Made by a program: the position numbers and the translations under genes
Origin: a virus
DNA length: 30,276 bases
IMG/VR virus record: IMGVR_UViG_3300029319_000116
Span: 13,188 to 43,463 of that record
Strand: one strand, 5' to 3'
The notes under the pieces: generated by a model
Told to the model about the DNA's origin: nothing
What the model saw: only the letters and a program-made list of their open reading frames with translations
Databases searched by the model: none
Part shown: in pieces, positions 15,784-23,918 of the stretch
How the letters are laid out: every line of letters starts with the position of its first letter
Position numbering within the stretch: the first letter of the stretch is position 1

Positions 15784-17734
15784 TTTGTTTTGTCTCCAAT
15801 TCATTGATCAATCTTTTTACTTCATTGTTAATTTCAAAGATTTTTTCTTCTTCTTTCTTATAATTAGAATCTTGTTCTTCTTTAATCCCTCTTGCTAAAC
15901 GGGAAAGGTCTTGATAGCCCTTATTAATGTTTCTGCTCGTACTGCTTGCAAGATTGCTCCCTGCATCAGCAGACATCTGTCTTTGCATAGCTCTTTTGCC
16001 GGATAAGTCTTTTCTAGGTTCGTAAAATTTTCCCTTAGACTTGGGAGTTGTTGTAAAGGTTTTGCCCTTTACTTTCTTTTCCATTTTATCATCTCTATTG
16101 GCGGGGGGGACTGCTAACAAATTCGTATCTGGCTCTTCGGCTGCCGGTGTCTCACCTGCTGGTTCTGCCGCTGGATCATCTGCTGGTGGCGGCATATCAT
16201 CTCCAGTTGCGGTATCTAGTTCTCCGGCAGGCTCATCGCCGCCCAAGAGACCGCCTCCGCCGCCGCCGAGTCCAGTGTCGGTCGCTTCAGCTGACTGATC
16301 CATCTCTGCTGTGATCATTCGATCATAAAACATCTCACGCTGGTTACGCAAAAACTCTTCCTCTGAAATGGAAAATAAGTTTTCTGCGATCCAGCGCTTT
16401 GAGAAGAAACCTTCCGCCGCTGCCGAAGCAACGTCAAACTTTGTTCTCCACTGTTCTAGATCTTGGAGTTCAGCAATCTTAGAGGGGTTGTTCATCGAGA
16501 GCTTGAAAGAAATAAGATCGTTCTCTCTGTATCCCAAAGTGAAAAGGTGGATAATAGCAATCTTTTCTAGCTCTGTGATCACAACTCTTTGTAATCTTTG
16601 GATTGTTCTTGCAAAACGAATGTCTTTTTGGGCGAGTGTTGCCTTGTCTTCATCGGCACCTTCGCCACGGAAAAGGTAGGATTGTGGAATCTTAAGTGCC
16701 GAAAATAGTTTATCTTTTAGGTATTTAACATCGTCGATGTCGCCTGTGTAAGTCCCTCCGGGCAAACTCTCAACTCTTGTTGATTGACCACCACGGGTGG
16801 GAATAAAGTAGTCCTCGTCAACGGACATTGGATTGTATCGAAGGTCAACGCGACCAGTATCGGCATCAACAACTTGGTTGCGCTTCATAGATGTCATAAC
16901 CTTCTGCATATATTGCTCAACATCGTTAGGAGCCATATTTCCAACGTCAACGTAAAAAACCCGACGTTCTGGCGAACGAACAATTCGATATGCCATCATT
17001 GCATCTTCTAATAGAGTAAGTTGCCTAAAAATTCTTCTAGATGGATCAAGGACTGAAGTTCCATACGGTGCGTGTTTATCATTTCCCAAAATGCGAAAAT
17101 GGGCGATTTGCCAGTTCTCAAAAGTCATACCAGCAGAATTCCACTGATATTGGACGTAATTTGGATTTGTTTTATCTTCGCCTTCTAGTCTTTCTACTTC
17201 TCGGAGGGGAAGGCTAATTATGTTTTCAATACCGTGCTTCTCGTCAATATCAAGATAAACAATGTAGTCGCCATACTTGCAAAGAGTCCTGCACCAATTG
17301 AAAATGTTATGCTCGATGTTTAACACATTGTGAAAAAGAGAGTTAAGAATGATTTTGATCTCTTCGTTTTGACAGTGGATGTTTAACAGCGGCTGCATTT
17401 GGGAAGAGGTTGTCATTTCATCCGCGTAAATATCCAAGGCAGATGCAATGATTGGCTCATACTCCATCTGATCAAAGTCGATATACCGCTGAAGTCTTGA
17501 CTGATTTTGATATATATTTGCTGTCAAATCAGAGAATGGATCATATCCCATTCTTTTGAATTGCTTTCCCGATGCTGATTGAAACTGATTAGCATATTTC
17601 TCGGTGTCGCGGCGTCTGTTTTGATTTACGTTTTGTGCTCTATAATTTACGATAGGACCAGAGAAAAGCCTAGTCAATCTCTTAAAAAGAGGAGATGCGG
17701 GATTTCTTACATTCTTTCCGTTTTTGGCAGCCAT
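15767..17734 (-). CDS. 20: Portal vertex protein (gp20-like)
   Basis: 655 aa; T4 gp20 has 524 aa. Twelve copies form the DNA entry and exit ring and dock the terminase. Characteristic segments: YRAQNVNQNRRRDTEKYANQ near the N-terminus, YEPIIASALDIYADEMTTSS, LCKYGDYIVYLDIDEKHGIE, RSPERRVFYVDVGNMAPNDV, SLPGGTYTGDIDDVKYLKDK, and LFSALKIPQSYLFRGEG. The extra length is mostly a C-terminal extension: six Gly in a row, then Pro/Ala/Asp/Glu-rich low complexity, then a charged helical end. The extension could be disordered inside or below the ring. The start is set by AAAGGA, which also forms the last codons of gp17. Confidence 0.96.
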   Translation of the reverse strand: MAAKNGKNVRNPASPLFKRLTRLFSGPIVNYRAQNVNQNRRRDTEKYANQFQSASGKQFKRMGYDPFSDLTANIYQNQSRLQRYIDFDQMEYEPIIASALDIYADEMTTSSQMQPLLNIHCQNEEIKIILNSLFHNVLNIEHNIFNWCRTLCKYGDYIVYLDIDEKHGIENIISLPLREVERLEGEDKTNPNYVQYQWNSAGMTFENWQIAHFRILGNDKHAPYGTSVLDPSRRIFRQLTLLEDAMMAYRIVRSPERRVFYVDVGNMAPNDVEQYMQKVMTSMKRNQVVDADTGRVDLRYNPMSVDEDYFIPTRGGQSTRVESLPGGTYTGDIDDVKYLKDKLFSALKIPQSYLFRGEGADEDKATLAQKDIRFARTIQRLQRVVITELEKIAIIHLFTLGYRENDLISFKLSMNNPSKIAELQDLEQWRTKFDVASAAAEGFFSKRWIAENLFSISEEEFLRNQREMFYDRMITAEMDQSAEATDTGLGGGGGGLLGGDEPAGELDTATGDDMPPPADDPAAEPAGETPAAEEPDTNLLAVPPANRDDKMEKKVKGKTFTTTPKSKGKFYEPRKDLSGKRAMQRQMSADAGSNLASSTSRNINKGYQDLSRLARGIKEEQDSNYKKEEEKIFEINNEVKRLINELETKQNVNEN

Positions 17735-17739
17735 TATTT

Positions 17740-19314
17740 TTATCCTTTAAGAATCCAATTATATTGTTGTTGCTCTCTTATCTTAGCACTTTTTGCAATA
17801 GGTTTATAGCCCTGTTGACCCGGAATTGTTGTATTTAACTCACTCCTTGTCCTAGTCATTGTGCTGAGAAATGTTTTTGTGTATTCTATATCGCGCTGGT
17901 TTGTTTCCAAGGCTGTATCTCTAACCCAGCAACCAATAGCAAAAGCCATTACAAGATCATCATTATACATTCTCATTGCTTGTGGGCGACCATTTTGCCA
18001 CACAAATGTTTCTAACTCATTAAATAGTCTAGTAGAATATATTGTAACTAGTTTATTTCTAATGAATTCTTCCATTTTTGCTACAATCAAAGGTCTGGTC
18101 TTTGAGGTTGTGGAAAATCCTGCAACAGCATTCGACTGAGTTTCTCCGAGATATTGTTCAACGTATTCGTGGGTGGACTTAATTGAGTAGTAAAGGTTGG
18201 GATAAGCCAAGTCTCTCAGTTTATCAAGCACAGCAAAGCCAACTGAGTTGTTCTCGATTACCATTAGGCACTCTCCAAACTCTTTACCCACTTCATTTAG
18301 CATATTAGCAAAAAGATCTGGTGTGATTTTAGACTTGTACTCTCCGACAATTTCCATTGTCTCTAGCTTGAATATGTGGAACACCGAACTATCTTTATCA
18401 TCTCCTCTAGCAACATCAGCCACAAGAAGATAGGACGCTCCGGGTTGATATTCTTCCCAAATCCAAAAATTCCTATCAAAGCCTGTTTTATATTTTGGGT
18501 CTTGTAACCCAGACTTTATCAAAGCCATATCATCCGGATGGATGACTGTTTCGCCCGACATATTAAAATTGCATTCGTACTCTTGGGCAACTTGTCGTTG
18601 TGACATATTTTTGGTTTCTTCCTCAAACCATTCTTGGTCTCGATCAGGATGAACGTGCCAAGGTAGAATAGTGGGAAAGAAGTCATTGATACCTGCCTCG
18701 GCATCGGTGTATGTTTGGTGAAACCAGTTCCCTACACCATTTGGGGTAGATAGAGCGATACAGCGTCCACCTGTGGATAGGGTAGGGTAAAGACCTGTCC
18801 AGAGTTCGTCAAGTCCTTCTACGTGTGCAGCCTCGTCAATAACAAGGAGAGATAGAGCTTCCGAACGACCTGCATCGCCGGAAGTTGTAGAGGCTTTGAT
18901 CTGGGAACCATTGTTCAACTCGAATGAGGCTCTGTTATCAATAGAGATAGTGGCAATCTGCATCCAGTCTGGTAGATTCTTGATGATTGCTTTCACTTTT
19001 TTGACCAAGTTAGCTGCTGTCTGGAACTTGGTTGCCATAACGAGAATGTTTTTGTCTCGGTGGAAAAGCATCATCCAAGACACATAGGCAGCGGTGATGG
19101 TAGAAATACCCAACTGTCGCCCTTTCAGAATCACATTGAAGCGGTGATCATTAAAATCTTTTAGGAGTTGTGTTTGGAAATCGTAGGTATTGAAAGGTAC
19201 AGTGCCGTGGATTGGGTGGGAGATCCTAGCATAACTATTGATAAAGAAGTCCGGGTCTTTGCCGCACTTCACTATTTCAGCGAGAATCTCTTTTTTTGAT
19301 AGTTTGTAAGCCAT
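17740..19314 (-). CDS. 17: Terminase large subunit (gp17-like)
   Basis: 524 aa; T4 gp17 has 610 aa. Motor that pumps DNA into the prohead and nuclease that cuts the concatemer. ATPase: Walker A region VILKGRQLGISTITAAY (61-77), Walker B LLVIDEAAHVE (157-166) with Asp160/Glu161, and coupling motif ALSTPNG (187-193). Nuclease: LLVADVARGDDKDSS with Asp300, MVIENNSVG with Glu354, and YNDDLVMA with Asp452/453 give the expected acidic triad. The Walker A lacks Lys at the usual place (GIST instead of GKT/GKS); Lys64 at the start of the loop may replace it, as in lambda-type terminases. No Shine-Dalgarno sequence is visible before the ATG. Confidence 0.96.
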   Translation of the reverse strand: MAYKLSKKEILAEIVKCGKDPDFFINSYARISHPIHGTVPFNTYDFQTQLLKDFNDHRFNVILKGRQLGISTITAAYVSWMMLFHRDKNILVMATKFQTAANLVKKVKAIIKNLPDWMQIATISIDNRASFELNNGSQIKASTTSGDAGRSEALSLLVIDEAAHVEGLDELWTGLYPTLSTGGRCIALSTPNGVGNWFHQTYTDAEAGINDFFPTILPWHVHPDRDQEWFEEETKNMSQRQVAQEYECNFNMSGETVIHPDDMALIKSGLQDPKYKTGFDRNFWIWEEYQPGASYLLVADVARGDDKDSSVFHIFKLETMEIVGEYKSKITPDLFANMLNEVGKEFGECLMVIENNSVGFAVLDKLRDLAYPNLYYSIKSTHEYVEQYLGETQSNAVAGFSTTSKTRPLIVAKMEEFIRNKLVTIYSTRLFNELETFVWQNGRPQAMRMYNDDLVMAFAIGCWVRDTALETNQRDIEYTKTFLSTMTRTRSELNTTIPGQQGYKPIAKSAKIREQQQYNWILKG

Positions 19315-19329
19315 TTTTGCAACGGTAAG

Positions 19330-19827
19330 TTATTGGTTTTTGGCAGTCTTGATCCAGTTCCTGATGCTTTCATTGACATCTTTGGGTGCATCTGCCTCCA
19401 AGACTCCCTCAACTGACCCAATCTTATAAATGCAACTAGACTGGTACCAAGTTCGGAAGTTTGACATTTTTTGCACTAGAATGTCTGCTTCACCCTCCCT
19501 TGTCAAACTAAGATTTTTTCCTGCTGCGCCACGATACTCTTTTTGAATAAAAGAAATAATATCAGCGATCTTTTGCTCAACCATATCTTGAAAGTTTGAC
19601 TTTTGAACTTGCTTAATGTTGCACTCTGAGGAATAAGTCAAGATCATCTTATCTGACTGAAAACGGACGCCGAATCCGTCAACAAGTCTACTATCAGTCA
19701 CAATGTTGTCAACCTCTCTCTTAAGACCAATCTCAACTGGCTTGCCGTCCTCGTCAAGTGCTCCGTCGTATCCTTTTGTAGCAACGATGTTTTGAATTGT
19801 TTGTACAACATCTAAAATATTAGCCAT
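19330..19827 (-). CDS. Conserved unknown protein upstream of the terminase (165 aa)
   Basis: Mixed alpha/beta protein: N-terminal YDGALDEDGKPVEIGLKREV, a strand region VRFQSDKMILTYSSE, a helix, then LTREGEADILVQKMSNFRTW and YQSSCIYKIGS. I recall similar proteins next to the terminase of marine T4-like phages but know no function. The length is close to T4 gp16 (164 aa), yet I see no helix-turn-helix or other gp16 feature, so I do not call it small terminase. It starts inside the end of the previous gene (8-base overlap), indicating translational coupling. Confidence 0.75.
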   Translation of the reverse strand: MANILDVVQTIQNIVATKGYDGALDEDGKPVEIGLKREVDNIVTDSRLVDGFGVRFQSDKMILTYSSECNIKQVQKSNFQDMVEQKIADIISFIQKEYRGAAGKNLSLTREGEADILVQKMSNFRTWYQSSCIYKIGSVEGVLEADAPKDVNESIRNWIKTAKNQ

Positions 19828-20236
19828 TATCTTTCCCCTTATAAAAGTTTCCTAAAAACTCTACTCTTTGGTCTATGTTCATCCAGCGCTCTTCTCTGTC
19901 CTCAACAAATTGCACATAGCATTTCCAGCAACAATCATACTTGTTCATATACAAATCGTCTTTCAAATCAAACGAATACTCAAAGCATGCTGGGCAAACA
20001 CGATCTTCGTCTTTAGTAAGTAGTTTTTTTGAAAGCAAAAAACCATCTTTGTTAATCTTTTCGGTGCCTTCCCTTCGCCTGAGTTCATTTTTGTGTTGAA
20101 CCTTGATCTGTTGAAGATATTCTAGCTCTTTTTCTTTCGACCAACGAGACTTTGGATTTATGATTGTTTCAGGACCATATTTTTTTGATATTGCTTGTTC
20201 AATTTTTGCAACGGTATTTAAATCAGGTTTTTTCAT
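19820..20236 (-). CDS. Zinc-ribbon protein upstream of the terminase (138 aa)
   Basis: N-terminal helical part (NTVAKIEQAISKKYGPETII, then NPKSRWSKEKELEYLQQIK), then a Cys4 zinc ribbon: CPAC at 81-84 and CWKC at 103-106, followed by YVQFVEDREERW. Homologues of this pattern occur near terminase genes of marine T4-like phages as far as I recall, without a proven role. Binding of DNA or of the packaging complex is plausible, and it is the better of the two local candidates for a gp16 substitute, but that is inference. No clear ribosome binding site; translation may be coupled to the S74 gene that ends 9 bases earlier. Confidence 0.72.
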   Translation of the reverse strand: MKKPDLNTVAKIEQAISKKYGPETIINPKSRWSKEKELEYLQQIKVQHKNELRRREGTEKINKDGFLLSKKLLTKDEDRVCPACFEYSFDLKDDLYMNKYDCCWKCYVQFVEDREERWMNIDQRVEFLGNFYKGKDNG

Positions 20237-20245
20237 TTAGCACCA

Positions 20246-21142
20246 TTATACATCTAATTTGTCTATTTTTTCAGTCAAAAGATCTATTTTCTTTTGCTGC
20301 TCCTTTACTGCTTCAACCAAAAACGAAATAATTCTTGTATAGTCCATTGTGTTTGCATATTGCGGATCTTGACTCCACTCAACAATCTCAGGTATTACTT
20401 TCCCAACATCTTCTGCGATAAAGCCAAAGTCTTTCTTCCCTGTATCTTTCCAATTATAAGAAACGCCTTGCAACTTACTGATTGTTCCAACGGCAGACTC
20501 AAGCGGCTGAACATCCTTCTTGTATCTTATAGAGGAATATGAAACAAAAGCATTTGCCTTTACTTTTCCAGAGGCGTTGCTTGTGTCTGGGAGGGTTATA
20601 GCATGGGTTGCCTCTCTTGTCCCTATCGAAAGAAATTTATCTATGTGAATAGCTGAACCCGATAGGATTAGCCCCGAAGTTCCAGAGCCAGATACCACTA
20701 AGACCCCACTATCTGCGCTGTCGAAAAATAATTTTGCCTCATTGTTTGGACCAAAATTAAAAGCGGATGCATCACCTTCGCTGCCAACAAATTGAATTGC
20801 TCCTCCAATCTTTAGGGGTGACGCCCCTTCCAGTGTTCCATCTATCTGGATTGTGGTCCCAGACAAAGCAATGCCCTTCGCCGAGCCGGAAATTGTCATA
20901 AACTCATCAGCGCTTCGATAGTGTACATATGAGTCACCAGAGTCTCCAAAAAATATCTTTCTTCCATCCGCCACTTTCATATCAGAACCATCAAAAGTGA
21001 ACTGTGGAATTCCGCCAAGGGCTCCGTTATTGTTAAATTGTAACTGTGTGTTAGAGCCGCCTGCTTCTCCTGCCGGTGTGGCCTCTTGCTGTTGTCTGAT
21101 TAGGGCTAAGAGCCTGCTATGACTATAATTGCCTATCGCCAT
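20246..21142 (-). CDS. Small virion/fibre protein with S74 chaperone domain
   Basis: 298 aa from the ATG at 21142 (MAIGNYSHSR), which overlaps the stop of the preceding gene as TAATG; a longer frame upstream lies inside that gene. The N-terminal part has a Gly/Ser-rich beta pattern typical of fibre shafts (STQLQFNNNGALGGIPQFTF, SGSGTSGLILSGSAI). The last 96 residues are a peptidase S74 chaperone: AFVSYSSIRYKKDV, YNWKDTGKKDFGFIAEDVGK, and a C-terminal coiled coil. The probable self-cleavage Ser is residue 203 with Lys208; the usual SD is SS here. The domain is clearly related to that of the 762 aa fibre. Probably a trimeric short fibre or appendage. Confidence 0.82.
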   Translation of the reverse strand: MAIGNYSHSRLLALIRQQQEATPAGEAGGSNTQLQFNNNGALGGIPQFTFDGSDMKVADGRKIFFGDSGDSYVHYRSADEFMTISGSAKGIALSGTTIQIDGTLEGASPLKIGGAIQFVGSEGDASAFNFGPNNEAKLFFDSADSGVLVVSGSGTSGLILSGSAIHIDKFLSIGTREATHAITLPDTSNASGKVKANAFVSYSSIRYKKDVQPLESAVGTISKLQGVSYNWKDTGKKDFGFIAEDVGKVIPEIVEWSQDPQYANTMDYTRIISFLVEAVKEQQKKIDLLTEKIDKLDV

Positions 21143-21579
21143 TACTTTGTGGTCCCCATAGCAACTACAAAGATGCTTGTTGTTAGGATTATTCCGCCGA
21201 CAACTCCACCAGTAAGCCACCAGAGAGTATAGTCGTTGGGTCTATCTAATGCTAAATCTTGTAGTCGCCCGATTTCTTCATTTTTTATTTCTAATATCTG
21301 CGCTAATCTCTCTTCGGAGCCAGCCAACTTTGCATTGGTTATTTTTAGATCTAACTCTAGCTTTGCTCTGAGTAGTTCTATCTCCCTATCCATTTCCAGC
21401 CTACACTCTTCTGCCGTGTATTTCTGATCTGTTAGAACTTTGGCTGCTGCTTTGGCGTCCATTAGGACGCCAGTAAAGGGTGCTTGTTGCCCTTTCTGTA
21501 TTTCAGTTATAACTCCCTCTTGCGCCCAAGCAGGGAAAGCAAAGAGTATAACTAAAAATATGGATAGTAGTTGTTTCAT
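21142..21579 (-). CDS. Exported coiled-coil protein with C-terminal membrane anchor
   Basis: 145 aa. The N-terminal signal peptide (MKQLLSIFLVILFAFPAWAQ) has a likely signal peptidase I site after AWA. Residues 60-110 form a coiled coil (EMDREIELLRAKLELDLKI and on), and residues 118-141 form a membrane helix (LWWLTGGVVGGIILTTSIFV). The mature protein would thus span the periplasm from a membrane anchor. Such topology is reminiscent of spanins, but there is no lipobox cysteine and the pattern is not canonical. The start overlaps the previous stop as ATGA. Role in lysis or envelope change is a guess. Confidence 0.78.
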   Translation of the reverse strand: MKQLLSIFLVILFAFPAWAQEGVITEIQKGQQAPFTGVLMDAKAAAKVLTDQKYTAEECRLEMDREIELLRAKLELDLKITNAKLAGSEERLAQILEIKNEEIGRLQDLALDRPNDYTLWWLTGGVVGGIILTTSIFVVAMGTTK

Positions 21580-21944
21580 CGCCCGTCCCTCACATAAAAA
21601 TAATGGATATCCTCGGCTGCATCATAAATCATATATACATCGTTTGCTTCATCATAAAGATAATGAGGCTCATCTACCGTCAGCATGTCGTCTACTTTGG
21701 CTTGAAAATCTTCAGCAGATATTTCAGAAGCATTTTCTTCTGCTTGGGCGAATTCGGTTGCATCTGTGTATGGAAGTGAGTCTATCATACAGTAACCACC
21801 TTCATCAAAGTTTTTACAGTTGCCCACAAGAGAATAACTCTCGTTCTCGTTTGACAGCCGATCATCAAGCTCTTTTTCATTGCCCAACTCAATATTTATA
21901 CCTTCTTTTAAATACTGTCGCCAGTTTTCAAGCAGTTGTTTCAT
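21576..21944 (-). CDS. Unknown acidic protein with capsid-targeting-like N-terminus (122 aa)
   Basis: Begins MKQLLENWRQYLKEG, the tag shared by six proteins in this block, with the putative gp21 site LKE before Gly15. The rest is acidic; the C-terminus has a repeated Tyr/Asp/Ala beta-hairpin look (HYLYDEANDVYMIYDAAED). No family recognised. AAGGGA from the end of the upstream gene is the ribosome binding site. If the tag works as in T4 internal proteins, about 108 residues would remain in the head after cleavage. Confidence 0.78.
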   Translation of the reverse strand: MKQLLENWRQYLKEGINIELGNEKELDDRLSNENESYSLVGNCKNFDEGGYCMIDSLPYTDATEFAQAEENASEISAEDFQAKVDDMLTVDEPHYLYDEANDVYMIYDAAEDIHYFYVRDGR

Positions 21945-21947
21945 TTG

Positions 21948-22772
21948 TTAATCCCTTCTCAAATATGGGCTATATACATGCTCTCTAGTTCGACTCGGGT
22001 GTCCGTCATCGTAATAAAAATGCTTTTTCATGATGTCTATCGTAAGATCTTCTGGTTTGATCGGATATGGAACCTCTGAATATTTACGCTTTTTTGGATC
22101 CCAAGTGCCATCCAACCGATCCCAACCAAATATGTCTTCTACCATATCCTCAAAATCGCTTTTTGCGTCGTCCCTATCATCTCTGTTGGTGCTAGACATT
22201 CCGTCCTGTATTTGCTTTATTAATCCCTCTAGTGTCCCAAGCACAACTGGCTCGTATGTATCTGGGTTGAAAATGGCTGTCGATTCTATGTCCACCGTGC
22301 TTATATAAGGAGGAATATTCCCATCAAAGTGAACAGCATCGTAATCTTTCGCTATGCCCTCCCAGTTAAGAAAACCTTTTTTTGATCCCTCGCCGTACTT
22401 TTTTAACAACTCTTCGTAGTTTGAACCATCAATATGAAGTATTTTTGCCGATACTGGTTTTAATAATATTGCTCCGTGTGCTGTTTTAAAATTTCTTTTG
22501 CCACCACCCATTTCTAAATTGTGTTCATCCCATTCAGAGGTGTAATTGCCTTTACCGGTTGGGATCGCTGTGCTTGTCCAAAGCACTCCATCTGGTTCAT
22601 TTCTGTCTTTATGATTTTTAACATTAGTATCAGCATTATACTGCAAATCGCCACCTTCGTAAGTGACGAGATAATGTGCATTAGGGTTGTGAAAAGTATG
22701 AAGTTGCATGTCTTGACCAGTTTTTAACTGCTCATTTATGAACCTTTTCCAATTTTCAAGTATTAGTTTCAT
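21948..22772 (-). CDS. Tagged protein with possible ADP-ribosyltransferase-like fold (274 aa)
   Basis: Begins MKLILENWKRFINEQ with the putative protease site INE before Gln15. After the tag: HYLVTYEGGDL (33-43), GVLWTSTAI (62-70), Trp81, AILLKPVSAKILHIDG (101-116), WEGIAKDYDAVHFDG (137-151) and DIESTAIFNPD (161-171). The spacing of an aromatic strand, a (S/T)-T-S-like strand and a late Glu strand faintly recalls ADP-ribosyltransferases, and I remember uncharacterised bacterial proteins with the LW.S / KYDA / NPD pattern. T4 packages the ADP-ribosyltransferase Alt. This is a hypothesis, not an assignment. The start overlaps the stop of the Cys-rich mini-gene (TAATG). Confidence 0.75.
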   Translation of the reverse strand: MKLILENWKRFINEQLKTGQDMQLHTFHNPNAHYLVTYEGGDLQYNADTNVKNHKDRNEPDGVLWTSTAIPTGKGNYTSEWDEHNLEMGGGKRNFKTAHGAILLKPVSAKILHIDGSNYEELLKKYGEGSKKGFLNWEGIAKDYDAVHFDGNIPPYISTVDIESTAIFNPDTYEPVVLGTLEGLIKQIQDGMSSTNRDDRDDAKSDFEDMVEDIFGWDRLDGTWDPKKRKYSEVPYPIKPEDLTIDIMKKHFYYDDGHPSRTREHVYSPYLRRD

Positions 22773-22867
22773 TACTGTTCCTTACAACAGCAAGTACAGC
22801 AGCCGCAACAGCAGCAGCAGTGTGCGTCGTTAAACAAGTTCTTTAATCTGTGTAATACCTTTTTCAT
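22772..22867 (-). CDS. Cysteine-rich 31-residue mini-protein
   Basis: Encodes MKKVLHRLKNLFNDAH followed by CCCCCGCCTCCCKEQ: ten cysteines within twelve positions, after a basic amphipathic helix. GCGGAGG lies 8 bases before the ATG, inside the last codons of the upstream gene, and the stop overlaps the next start (TAATG), so the frame is well placed in the operon. No family recognised. A poly-cysteine tail could bind metals or an iron-sulfur cluster, or could anchor to a membrane through modification. All of these are inference. Confidence 0.72.
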   Translation of the reverse strand: MKKVLHRLKNLFNDAHCCCCCGCCTCCCKEQ

Positions 22868-22870
22868 TTT

Positions 22871-23272
22871 TTATTCCTCCGCTTTTACGCAGTTTCTGTA
22901 TGTCTTGCCATACATCTTTTTTGTTTTTCTCTTTGGATGAGTCTTGTAGCCTTTTTGGCAGCGCTCTTCCAAGTCATTTTCCTCTGGTTCTGGGAATCTT
23001 TCTTGGTCGTATGGGGCGTCTTCTTGTCTAAAGCGTTCGGCATCTTGCAAATGCTTAAGGGCTGCGGCTGCAAGGTCTCCTCCCGCATCTTGGTGCATAT
23101 AGACCATTGCTTCTCCGCTTGATGGATTATACTCGACAATATACGAGTCGTCGTTTTCCATTATCATTTCAAAGTATTCTAAATCGCCAGCAGGCGTCAT
23201 CTTTCTTACAGTAAGATCCTCTCTTTCATTTTCGTTGAGAAACTCTTTCCATTCATTCAACATCTTTTTCAT
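22871..23272 (-). CDS. Tagged protein with basic Cys/Lys-rich C-terminus (133 aa)
   Basis: I chose the ATG at 23272 (MKKMLNEWKEFLNEN) because AGAGG is 9 bases before it; the ATG 6 bases upstream is too close. This start also aligns exactly with the N-terminal tag of its neighbours, with putative protease site LNE before Asn15. The middle is acidic. The end (residues 105-130) is strongly basic: CQKGYKTHPKRKTKKMYGK followed by TYRNCVK, a motif I recall at the ends of other marine phage proteins and possibly nucleic acid binding. The gene begins inside the previous one (20-base overlap). Confidence 0.78.
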   Translation of the reverse strand: MKKMLNEWKEFLNENEREDLTVRKMTPAGDLEYFEMIMENDDSYIVEYNPSSGEAMVYMHQDAGGDLAAAALKHLQDAERFRQEDAPYDQERFPEPEENDLEERCQKGYKTHPKRKTKKMYGKTYRNCVKAEE

Positions 23273-23918
23273 TTTCATTTTCCTCTGGCTCTGGCTCTTC
23301 GCCTTTCTTTACCAGTTCTTTATCTACAATATCATAGCCTTCCACAACTCCTACATTTTCGTAGTCAAAACCGGGAAGTATGGCAATCTTTTGTTCTGGG
23401 AACTCTCCATTTACAATAAACGAACAAGCCTGACCTACCACTTCTGTAAATAGTGCTGGGTATGCCGCTGGTGGCACGGTCTTTATGTGTCTATTGTAAG
23501 AAGCGATCTCGCCTCTGCCATCAAAGTTTGTGTTGCCCTGAATATGGGTCATATAATCATGGACTGCCCTAAACTTCTGGTTTGTTTCCGGGTCGAATAC
23601 ATCGTGTTCAGAGTCAAGTGTAGAAATTTTTAAGACTTTGTTTTGATTAACATCTTGCCTTAACTCATCAGCAGTTTCATATGGGTGATCATCTATAAAT
23701 TCAATATTCACCTTTTTGCTAATTTTATCAAACATATTATTGATAAAAGGAATCATAGCTTCAAACGAATCAACGGCCTCTTTCTGATATGGGGGAGCAG
23801 CAGCATAAGCCTCTGCAACCAACTGGCAATACTTATCCCAACCGTTTGGTCCGGGCTTTAGCATTAGGGCTTCATTTAGGGCGACGAACTTTCGCCATTC
23901 TGCTAGAATCTCTTTCAT
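23253..23918 (-). CDS. Tagged protein with HDxxxH / RGE / TEVxGQ motifs (221 aa)
   Basis: Begins MKEILAEWRKFVALNEA; the tag is two residues longer than in its neighbours, with putative protease site LNE at 14-16. The core matches a phage protein family I remember from diverse large phages: FRAVHDYMTHIQ (117-128; His120, Asp121, His125), FDGRGEIASYNRH (132-144), FTEVVGQACSFI (157-168) and EQKIAILPGFDYENVG (175-190). The conserved His/Asp/Glu set suggests a metal-dependent enzyme, but I know of no proven activity. The end is a Glu-rich tail. It overlaps the upstream gene as ATGA. Confidence 0.8.
   Translation of the reverse strand: MKEILAEWRKFVALNEALMLKPGPNGWDKYCQLVAEAYAAAPPYQKEAVDSFEAMIPFINNMFDKISKKVNIEFIDDHPYETADELRQDVNQNKVLKISTLDSEHDVFDPETNQKFRAVHDYMTHIQGNTNFDGRGEIASYNRHIKTVPPAAYPALFTEVVGQACSFIVNGEFPEQKIAILPGFDYENVGVVEGYDIVDKELVKKGEEPEPEENENEKDVE

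Noticed and set aside
19330-19827. 165-residue protein as gp16 because of equal length
   Set aside because: No sequence or structural feature of small terminase is visible; length and position alone are not enough.
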